Shown piece after piece: positions 41,501 through 53,200 of a stretch of 64,000 bases of DNA. The DNA comes from Halichondria panicea. Taxonomy: Eukaryota > Porifera > Demospongiae > Suberitida > Halichondriidae. The stretch spans positions 6,399,682 to 6,463,681 of the forward strand of contig NC_087384.1 of the NCBI RefSeq assembly GCF_963675165.1, in the 5' to 3' direction. The notes beneath the pieces are model-generated. The model made no database searches, was not told the origin of the DNA, and was given only the letters and a program-made list of their open reading frames with translations. Both the position numbers and the translations under genes were made by a program. Position 1 is the stretch's first letter, and each line of letters begins with the position of its first letter.

Positions 41501-44500
41501 TCAAAGAATGAATGTCGATTACAATTGACTCTACTAAATTTGCTCGCACAATAAATTCTTTTATTTTTATGTATTATATTCATGTACTCCTGATTACAAT
41601 TTATAGCCTGGCAACTGTACATCACCATTTCTAATGTATACATGTACATGTACTCTGACCTCTACTCATACAGTACGACAGTGACGTGGATAGCGAGTAT
41701 GGGACCACACCCACCTCTAAACGCACCAAGAAGCCCCGTCGTCGCAAGAAAAAGAAGACGACCATCTACGATGTATACGAGCCGAGTGAACTGGAGAGAG
41801 GTCACTTCCTGGAGAGGGACACGGAGATACGGGTCACAGATATCCCAGAAAGGTCTATATGGTAGTGGGTGTGGTCTATATTGTAGTGGGATGGGTTTAG
41901 ATGAGAGTGGAATCAAAGACCTGAGCTCATTTTTTTTCTGTCAGTTGAAATGTCATATTAATGTACCTGTGTGATCGAGCATGTATTTGTGTCCAGGTTC
42001 CAGACGCGTAACATCCCGGTACAGAAACCAGAGGACCCGGGAGAGCTGGAGGATGAGGCAAGATGGGTCTACGACCAAGCCTTCCTCAACCAACCCATCT
42101 CCAAGCAGGTGACCAGTCGATTCATACATTGTGTAGTACGTACTACCATAATCGTTCTAATTAAAGAATCAGTAAAAAATAATTATTTTTCTAGAAACAA
42201 TGTACGAAAAAAATTGATTTTATATAATTATGGTAGTATATGGGCGTTATAAAAGAGGGCGTCCTAACCGAGGCTGGTTCTATAATTAGAACGCTTACGG
42301 TACTGTACAATGTTAAGTGCTAATGTCTTCACCAAAATTAGCAAATTAATATCTTATATTTATATACTAGTACTTGTATAACATCACCATCCTTGTCTGA
42401 TTGCAAATTGTAGAAATGTGTGCTTACTGTATTTTGCTCACTCGCCATTTATTAATTAACTGAACATTAATTTCCATATTTTTGCAGCCCTACCATCAAG
42501 TGGAGAAGGTCCGAGCTAGTGGGGGTCGAGGTTCCTATGGCAACAAGATGCAAGGGTCGATGGTGCCGAAGATCAAAGAAGCTCTCAATCTGATAAGAAA
42601 CCATTTCTTTGAGATCCCGTACATAGCTAATTATCGACGTGAGTATGTTGAACCTGAGCTGGACATTCATGACCTCTGGAGGATATTTCACTGGGATGAG
42701 AAGGCGAGTGGGCGGGGGAAACCCCTACTAATTAGTGGGCCAAGAAGGTGGGTAGGGGAGGTCCCTACTAATTAGAGAAACATTAGTAGAATGGTTTTGC
42801 TTGTACATGTAGCGTTAAATTTGAACGGCCATGAATTTAGTTCTGTTGGTCCAATAACGTTTATTTTATGATTTTCTGAATGCTTAGAGAGAGACCTTTC
42901 AAATGATCACACACACACACACACACACACCCACACCCACACACACACACACACACCACACGGCCACAGTGGATGCAGCTGAACAGTCGCAAGGCGAGCA
43001 TGAGACGATTGTTTAAGAGAATGAGAGACTATCAGTTTGAGAAGATGAGGGAACAACCGGACAAGGCTTTGACCGAGGACACGCGTCCAATCACAGAGGA
43101 GGATTTCACCAGGTGACCCACTCACTCAACCACATTGTTCAGTACATGCCCTTCCAATAACTACAATCCTCTTCACCTCACTTGAAAAGCAAATAGAACC
43201 ACTACAGTGTACATGTGTATATACATGTACACAGTAGGGTCACACCATGTACACATTCTACACACTTGAAGTAGCATTTCTGCTTTTTCGTTTTTAAAAA
43301 TTTAATTTCAAGTGAAGTTGAAAGGGTTGCAATCAATTCAAATTACTGTATATACGCACAATTTGGTTTCTGTAGCGACCTATCACTGTAGGTACTATCA
43401 AGAGTAGATAAGATAATATAATACTCTTATCTAACTCTTATCTACTCTTGATACTATTTATAGCTAGAAAAATTTGATAAAATTATCAACTTTTTATAAT
43501 AAATATATATAATTTTATCCCCCCCTCAATCACCAGACTGGACTGTGTGATGACACTGGAGGAGCTCACAGACGTACACGCCCACTTTACCCTGTACCAC
43601 GGCCGGGACCTCATCTCAATGCAAAACAGCCAAGTCAGCAAATCCTCCGTCCAATCAGATGAGCCGTCTACTGCTGCTGCTGACAAGGCAAAAAAAGGCG
43701 TCCGACAAGCACACAAGAGCGACTTCTACGCAAAGTGTCAGGAAAATAGTCTCTCGTCTCTAGCTGCTAAATATGGGCTAACTTCCGAACAGTTTGGGGA
43801 GAATCTGAGGGATAATTATCAGCGCCACGAGACAGAGCAGCACACCGTGGAGCCAGAGGAGGCTGCCGAGGACTATGTGGAGCCCATCGGGTGTGTAATG
43901 TGTGTGGGGTGTGGGGGTGTAGGGGGCATCGTGTGAGCGTGTGTGTGTGGGTGCGGTTGCTTAATTCAATGCTTATACAATGTATATTTAGATGCAGTAG
44001 TACATGAACATGTAAAAGAGTGGTGCTAGCTATACACATGTAGTACAGTAGAGCCAAACAGAAGAAAGGAAATGTCTTGCACAGTTAGTTGCTCTGTCTA
44101 GTACTTCTGGCACTTTTTGCTTGCAAAACCAATAAGTCCAAATCTGCCTCGGCGGCATTTTTTTTTCTCCTGTTTCTCGTTATCCTTTTCCTCGTTTTGT
44201 GTTACTATCAGTGAACCACTGTTCAGTGTCACTCCAGCAGGCTCACGTATACGTAGGTCTGGTGTAGCTGGTGTGTGTGCACTTAAGCCTGATGTAGCTG
44301 GTTCGTGTGCACTTAAGCCTGGTGTAGCTGGTCCGTGTCCACTTAAGCCTGGTGTAGCTGGTTCGTGTGCACTTAAGCCTGGTGTAGCTGGTTCGTGTGC
44401 ACTTAAGCCTGGTGTAGCTGGTTCGTGTGCACTTAAGCCTGGTGTAGCTGGTTTATGTCCACTTAAGCCTGGTGTAGCTGGTTCGTGTGCACTTAAGCCT

Positions 44501-46250
44501 GGTGTAGCTGGTTCGTGTGCACTTAAGCCTGGTGTACATGTAGCTGGTGTGTGTATGTTGTTCTTCTCCTGTTTCTCGTTATCCTTTTCCTCGTTTTGTG
44601 TTACTATCAGTGAACCACTGTTCAGTGTCACTCCAGTAGGCTCACGTATACGTAGGTCTGGTGTAGCTGGTGTGTGTACGTTGAAAGGGATAAGTGTCCA
44701 CCAACCACTGTTGAAATCTTGTATAGAAGATTGTCTAACTCTGACATTCTGCTGTTCACTTTGATTGTGAATGTCCTTATCATCGAAGCTGTTGAGACGA
44801 GCTGAGCTCAGCCTGGTAGAGGTTAAGATGAGTAGTATCAAACAAGGGTTCATCATGTTCTACACATGTAGTCAACTCAACTTTTAGCTAGAGCATACAT
44901 ATATTTTTGTCTTACTAGATCACATGACTAAAGCATAGATAGTAGAGCGGAGGGATTGGAAACATATCAGGTGACCAATGTATTGCCCTAGAGAATTCTG
45001 ACACCATGTGTGTTGCATTCCGCAAGTGTTGATTGCGATTGATTGCGAGCCAGCTGCAAAGACAGAGGAGAAGAAACTGAAGAAAACTGCAGTAAGCACT
45101 GGCAGAGCTAGTATGTATGTACAGTGATAATTATCAGCGCCAGAGCAGCACACCGTGGAGCCAGAGGAGGCCGCCGAGGACTATGTGGAGCCCATCGGGT
45201 GTGTAGTGTGTGTGGGAGGGTGTGTGTGTGGGGGGACTGTAGAGGTTGGCCTTTTATTAGGCACACGGTGGTTTATGGGGCATGATGTCATCCCTGATCA
45301 TAATATGGCATGCATGTACAGTAATAGCATAGCGATAACAATTATTATGCAATTAACACATATCACATGTTCACATCATGAGGCTATTTCTATTGAGTTT
45401 TTCAGCGATTCTAATTGGCTAGCTACCTTTCAATTGTTTAAAACTCCCAACGAGCATTAACCCCGATCTGCTGGTCCCTCATTTCTCCATGACGACCGTG
45501 AGCAGAAACTCCCACTCCAATCTTAGCCCTCCCATTGTCACCCTCATAGATTGTCTTTCCAGCATTCATATTCCATTCTCCATTTTCCCCGTTCACTTTG
45601 CCTTCAACCCATCCTCCTCCGTTAGTTTTTGCAGCAGCTATCACGTCGCCTTTAGTGTTTACATCCACAACAGCCTCATTGCTCACAGCCAGGTGAGCTA
45701 TGCAGATGATCAGCATGCAGATTAACAGATACTTCATGGTTGGTCTAGTCTCACTGGTCACTTGCGTTTCGCCTTCTTGTACTTTATATGTCTTCTCTGT
45801 TGTCCACTTGACCTTGGATATGGAACTGGAGCTAGCTTTTCCTCTTATACTACAAGAAATGGGCTGCCCCTCTGGTGAAATGCAATCTGTAAATCTTATA
45901 AACTGTTAATGTTACTGCAAATTTCCCTAGGGTATGTACCTCTGACCTGTACTTTCTGATGTAATCCCTCTTCCTAGCTCGTGACTGTGTGGGTATATTG
46001 GTTCTGATTTCACAATTTTCCCAGGGGTCTGTCGCTTTGAATATCTTTGAATAACATTCAGGGGTCTGTGCTTCAAATATCTTTGAATAACATTCCACTT
46101 CATTATGTATACCCAAGTTCAGAGTTTGTGGGCTTGAACTAATCATTAAATCATTTGCGTTGAACCATCATGACATCCATCGTAAATTATGTGTTGACAA
46201 AAATTAATAAGGTTCATGTATATAATTATACAGGTACATGTACATCACAC

Positions 46251-46318
<68 letters not shown>

Positions 46319-46958
46319 AGCCCATCCGGTGATGTATGTGACTGTGTGCTTAATTCAATAATACTGCATTTGATGTTTGCAAAATCAAATGTATGATGAG
46401 TTAGTCTATATTAACTTGTAGTTTTCTGCTCTAGTACTCATTGCTGGCTGCATCGTAGTTAATATCCAAACCGGAGGCTTTTTTGTTTCTTGCTTCTTGT
46501 TACTATCTGTGAACCACTGTCCAATGTCACTCCATCTGTACTTGGGTCTGGTGTAGCTGGTCCGTGTCCACTTAAGCCTGGTGTAGCTGGTTCATGTACA
46601 TGTATGTTGTGTGGAGTAAGTAGCCCCCAGCCACTGTTGATATCGTCTATAGGACAATGTCTAACTCTGAAACTACTCTGCTGTTCACTTTCGTTCTCTT
46701 TCTGGTGAATGTCCTTATCATCGAAGCTGTTGAGACGAGCTGAGCTCAGCCTGGTAGAGGTTAATATGAGTAGTAGTGCCAAACAGAGGTTCATCATGTC
46801 AGATACATGCAGTCTTGAAACTCAATAACATTAGATATTAATATTAATATTGTTATGTCATAATTATTACCTTATTAGGTTGGCATGCGTCGAATACTAG
46901 CTGTGTTATCTATATAACAACATTCTCCACACACCCACACCCCAGATGATATATAGAG

Positions 46959-46999
<41 letters not shown>

Positions 47000-49900
47000 T
47001 CTTCTCGACAGTACGGGCAGTGCTCCAGGGGGCGTGTCACATGGTGGCCATGCAGATAGCATGTGAGCCGATGGTGAGACAAGCCCTCAGGCAAGTCTAC
47101 CAGACCAGGGCAGTACTCAACATCAAACCTACCAAGAGTGGGAAGAAAGTAAGTCCGTAGTTTTGCTTCTATATCTCACCTTTGCAAGTCTATTACTTAC
47201 TGAATGCTGCTTTATATGAAAGCCCATATTCAATAGAATGGGAATAGCCATCAATGCTGTCATACTATTATAAAAACGGTACTTAATGATGTTAGTAGGC
47301 TGAGCAGGTACTTATAAAATATTGTAATACTGCAATGAGAACTTTAGGCATGTACTGTACATGTATGTGCAAATGTATACACATAGTTGCGTAGCACTCA
47401 TGCAGTCCTTCCTTGGTACATTGAAGTGGTAAAAATCAACTGGTTAATAAATTATGGCTGCATGTTTGTTCAAATACGTTAGCGAGTCTGTGTGCAGTGT
47501 ATATAGAACCTGTTGTGTGTTTTGCTGATGATGATCATTGCCCCCTCCCCTCAGATGATAGATGATAATCACCCTTGTTACCTATTGAAGTACCTCCGCA
47601 ACAAGCCGGTGCGTGAGCTCAAGGGGGAGGAGTTTCTCAAGCTGTGTCAGGCTGAGAATGATCGACTCCTGGAAATCAAGATCACCATCGATCTCGATAT
47701 GGGCTCTGACAAGAGGTGTGTGTGGGTGTGAGGGTGTGTGTGTGTGGTGTGTGTGCATGTAGCCTAGTTATTTGCCCAAAGCTTCAGAATTATGGTACTA
47801 CAGACAGTAGTAAATACTGGCACTGGGGTTCACAGTTGAGTAAGTGTGGGTCAAAGAAAACTGTCTGCTTTCCAAGTATAGTCATTACTTGTGAATTCTT
47901 GCCACAAATCAGAGATAGTAGCCCTTGTAGTAAAATAGTGATCTGGGCTGTATCTGAGCTCACCTTAATAAAGAAATTCATGGCCAGAAGAAATAATGCA
48001 GAAAGTCTGTACCCTCTCTGAACAATCCTCAACTGTCTGTTATGTACACATTTTATTTACCCTTGTACTAAAGTACCATCCCTGTCAGTTTGATTACAAT
48101 CCTACGGATCTCTGTGTGTTGTGCATTTATTGGAAATACAAAAAAATGGTTACTAGGCTGTTACTACTGTCTCTCCTCTACACTGCAGGGCAACTGCCTC
48201 CCACCAGACCTACTTTGAAGAGATTCGGCAGCTGTTCTTCAGGGACGAGTACAGTCTACTGGCTGAGAAATGGAACGCCCAGAGGGCACAAGCCGTGGCC
48301 CACGCTCTGCTCAAGGTCCTCTACCCCCTCATGGAGAAAGAGCTCAGAGCAAAGCTACTCACAGAGGCAAAGGAACATGTCTTACAGGTAAGAGTTTGTG
48401 TCTAGTCTCTGGGCACTGCTTGTTAGTGGGGTTATGATCTTTCATTAGCACTGGTAAACTTTTGTTAAAATGCTATATAGGATGTGTGGCCGAAAATGAA
48501 CATTGATTACATACAGTGCACCATTTGAAAGGTATTTTTCTAAAAAATAACTGTAAAACCTGTAGATAAGATCTCGTATATCCCCTCCCCCTCCGTCCCT
48601 CCAGAGCTGTGTACACAAGCTTCGTGTTTGGCTGGATAAGTCCCCCCTGAGGGTTAAGCAAGAGGAGAGCAGCCACCCTCTAGACGAGGGACCCTTCCCA
48701 CGAGTCATCGCCTGCGCTTACTCAACTGATAAGACGGTGCCGGCTTTCTGCTGCTTCATGGACAGCAATGGAGAGGTACGTGCATGTACATGTACGTTAA
48801 TCCAATGGAGAGGTATGTGTGTACATGTACGTTAATCCAATGAAGAGGTATGTGTGTACATGTACGTTAATCCAATGGAGAGGTACGTGCATGTACATGT
48901 ACGTTAATCCAATGAAGAGGTACGTGCATGTACATGTACGTTAATCTCACGGAGATAATAATATTATGGTTCATGGTTGTCAATTAAATTAACGCAAATT
49001 TCTTTTACAGCACAATAAGTTTTTTGGTGTTACTTTCATTTTTGTGTATACATGTATGTATCTAATAACCAACTGTTCGACAAACCTAAAGCGTACTTTA
49101 AAATTGTTGGGCCATTTTCTTTCAATATTCTGTTAAATAGATCCATTTGCCGTGCCTCTCCAGGTCAACGACTTCCTTCGATTGGGCAATCTTCTCAAGC
49201 GTAAAATGAGCCCTTACGAGAAAGAGAGAGAAGATAAAGCTAAAGACTTGCGGTCATTCAAACAGTTCCTCATCCGCAAGAGGCCGGACTCGATCGTGGT
49301 GGCAGCCGAGTCAAGGGAGTGTCTCAATATACAGCAAGACTTCAAGGATTGCGTGGAGGAGGCGGACAGGGAAGACGATGTGGGTATGGTCCCAGTGGAG
49401 CTGCTGGACCCTTGTCTGGCCAAGATATACTCAAAGACACAGCGTGCTCACGTGAGTATAATAGTTTTTTAACTCATGTAGAGTGGCTGTAGTGTGCTGT
49501 GATCGTAAAACGTATTCACAACTTTACTTCCCGTGTGCAGTACATTAATGATAATACAACCTTTTCAGCTCACTTGAAATGCAAACCTACTGTGTACACA
49601 TGTACTGTACACTGTTTAGTCTAGCGCATTTCTACTTTTTGGTTATCAAATTTCCAAGTAAAGTGAAAGTTTGTACTACTGTACACAAGTTCATGTACCC
49701 CCCCCCCCCTCCCAGGAGTCATACCCCGACTATCCTGAGCTGTTGAGAGTGGCTGTATCCCTCGGACGCAGTGCCCAAGAGCCTCTACAAGAGTTCACCG
49801 CTCTCTTTGCTTCCCCCGACAACGAGTACCTCTCCCTACACTTGCATCCTCTACAGAGCTGTCTGCCTCGCGATAGACTCAAGAGCTCACTGGAGATTGA

Positions 49901-50254
49901 GATTGTCAACAGAGTGAATGATGTGGGGGTCGATGTGAACTTTGCCATGGAGCACCCCCACACTGCGTCCATGCTGCAGTACGTGTGTGGACTCGGACCA
50001 AGGAAAGCTCCTGCTCTTATCAAGGTAGATCTATGGTCAAAATTTCTATGGTCAAAATTAAGTAGCCGTAAAGCAGCCGAATGTGTATTGTGTGCTGTAG
50101 TATTGATTTTCAGTGTCATAATTAATTTGTATGTGTGTGTGATGATGAACTGATGTTGTGTGAGCTCTCCTGTGGCCAGCGCCAGTGATGGCTGAACCTA
50201 CTGGTTGACAGGTGGAGTCAATATGATCCACACTAGCTGTACAACAGCTGTCTG

Positions 50255-50298
<44 letters not shown>

Positions 50299-53200
50299 AC
50301 TGATGTTTGTTGATGTTATAAGACATGTACACTCGAAATTGCTCATGTTTTGCTGCAGAGCTTCTTGGAGAATGCTAGGAAAGAGAACATTGATGCCAGT
50401 GCCATTCAGAATCGCTCACAACTGGTCATGCTGTGTTCCATCGGCCCACAAATGTTCATCAACTGTGCAGCATTCATCAAAATAGACACAGCTGCTTTCC
50501 ACAATGTGTAAGTATAGGAACTAGTGTGTATGCTCTCATGTGGTAGCGTGGCCGAGCGGTCTAAGGCGCTGGTTTAAGGCACCAGTCATTTCGATGGCGT
50601 GGGTTCGAATCCCACCGCTGCCAGTTTTTTTTTTTGCTAAAATGTTATATAGATAGATAGAGCTGCACATTCTCCTTTTTTTTTTATTGCTGTGTCACTT
50701 CCCTTTTCCCCCAGTGACAACACTTACATAGAGGTACTAGACAGTACTCGCATCCATCCAGAGACGTATGAGTGGGCACGCAAGATGGCTGTCGATGCAC
50801 TGGAATATGATGAGGTGAATTATGTTTGCTTTTTCACACTGTAGTTACTATAGTAGACATGCAGCCTTATTGTTTCAAGTAAAGCAGCAACATGATTGTT
50901 GGTATAATTATAGTCCATATTGTGGTTTTTTGTATAATTATCGATTTAGAATATGAGTTTTTGAACAGCTTATTACTGCACTCTTTAATCTCACTGATAA
51001 TCTACCCCGCCCCCTCCCCCCCAGACTGGCGATGACACGAACCCCAGCAGTGCGGTGGAGGACATTCTCCTCACCCCAGAGAAGCTGGGAGATCTTGATC
51101 TGGACGCCTTTGCCGAGGAGCTGGAGAGACAGGACTATGGCAACAAGAAGACCACCCTCTACGAGATCAGGAAGGAGCTGTACAGTCCCTTCAATGAGAG
51201 AAGAGAACCGTTCATTTCAATGAGTCAGGTATGTGTCTGATCTTGTTGGACTAAAACTCACTTTAAGATTAGAGAACATACCAGCTTTACTGTTGACTAT
51301 TATATTACACTCGCCTATAATCACTGTTCCACATTATATGTATGTGTAGTATAATTATGATTATTTGTACATGTATAGACCTACCACCCACACATACACA
51401 CCCCACACCCCACACACACACACACACACACACAGGAAGATAAGTTCGCCCTACTCACGGGGGAAACCCCGGACAGCCTCTACGAGGGAAAACTAGTCAC
51501 ATGTACTGTCGTGAGCATTGCTCGTCGTAAGCCACTCAAAGAAGTTCTGGAGAGAGCCAGTCCTATCCAAGACAAGCACTCACGTCTATGGCAGTGTCCT
51601 ATTTGTATGGCCCCCAATTTCCATGACGTTGGTTTAGTGTGGCAGCATTTTGACGATGGTAGTTGTCCCGGACAGAGTTTTGCCGCTCGTACGAGATTGG
51701 AAAACGGGTTGAGTGGGTTTCTCCTGGCTAAGAATATCAGCGACAAGAACGTGAGCTCCCCAGAGGAGAGAGTACATGTGAGTGCAATATAGCGTACATT
51801 GTGAATACTATCTAATTATAAGGAATATTGCATTTTTCTTGGTTATACCAAATTGAGCAAGAATGATCGAAGATGTTCATTCTCTGAGAGCTATTAAAGC
51901 CACTCCCACTTTCTCCCCCTTCTCATTGTAATCATTGTGTGCCTCCCATCTGTTGAGGTATTTTGAAATCTACTAGACTATGCATGACTGAGTTGTCTTG
52001 TTGCTACAGATTGGCATGACGATTCATTGTCGTATCTTGAGGGTCAACCTGGACAAGTTCTCAGTTGACCTCACCTGTCGTAGTTCCGACCTAGTGGACA
52101 AAGAAGGCAAATTCAGGTAAGCATTCGTAAAACTGTACATGTGATTAGATATCACTTTATGGTTCCCTAGGCTATACGTGTACATGACTAATAATTTATG
52201 TTGTAGTTAGATCAGTAATTTATTTCGGGTCCATTTTCTGAATAAGAAAAAGCGTGAATGTTTTTTCATAATCAGGCCTGTTTTCGTAACTAAGTTTGAG
52301 AAGCTGCAAATGTCCAATAAAAAATTTTGATAGCTCTTTGTCAATAACATCGTCTATGTCTTCTTTTGTCTCTAGATAAATCAGCATGCATTGTACTAGC
52401 CACGCCCACTTCCCATAGGGCTATTATATTTGACTTGATTACTCCCCTCCCCCCAGCCCTCCCAAGGACGTGTACTATGACCACCAGCAGGCCGAGGCGG
52501 ACAGACTGAAAGAGGACTCGGCTAAATCACGCCCCTCAACAAGTGAGACACTGTAGCTGCTGTATACATTGTGTTCGTATTTACCTTATAACAGTAAACA
52601 GCATTATTACACAACTCTGTATTATCTGTTAGTTATACACTCAGTTATTAGTTCTGCTTAGTTCTGGAACTCTAGTGTTTTAACCCCTCCCCCACCACAC
52701 TCCTGACATGTTTAACCCCTCCCCCACCACACTCCTGACATGTTTAACCCCTCCCCCACCACACTCCTGATATGTTTTAACCCCTCCCTCACCCACCCCC
52801 CACAGGGATGGTGAAGCGTGTGATTGTCCACCCTGCCTTTAAAAACTGCTCATTTGACGAAGCCGACAAATTCCTAGTCAAGCAAGAACAAGGAGAGGCC
52901 ATATTCAGACCGAGTAGCAAAGTAAGCTGAGCTACATCGCTGTGCAAGGATATGCCCACACACTAGTCGGTGGTGACCAGAGGAGGTCTGGACATGCGTG
53001 CACGAATCACTACAAGTTCAGTGCATTGATGTCATTGCGGTCACGTGATAACATCCAGGCCCAAAATGCACTGGCACTTGTAATGATTCGTGCACGCATG
53101 TCGAACTTCCTCTGGTCGGTGATTAACCATCTCTAGACAAAAGTACCACCTAGTTTTACCTATAAGGCTATAACAAAAGTCACCACTTCAAACATTCTAG

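Noticed and set aside
44262-44540. CRISPR-like array
   Set aside because: The 30-bp units are contiguous with no unique spacers and are in frame in a coding region of an animal genome.
44117-44764. Plus-strand 215-codon frame with [10 protein letters not shown] repeats
   Set aside because: Antisense shadow of the S1 minisatellite. The minus frame has the signal peptide and a paralogue.
45126-45460. A 101-codon plus frame beginning [13 protein letters not shown] as a separate gene
   Set aside because: It is the duplicated SPT6 exon 12 fragment reading on into intron sequence.
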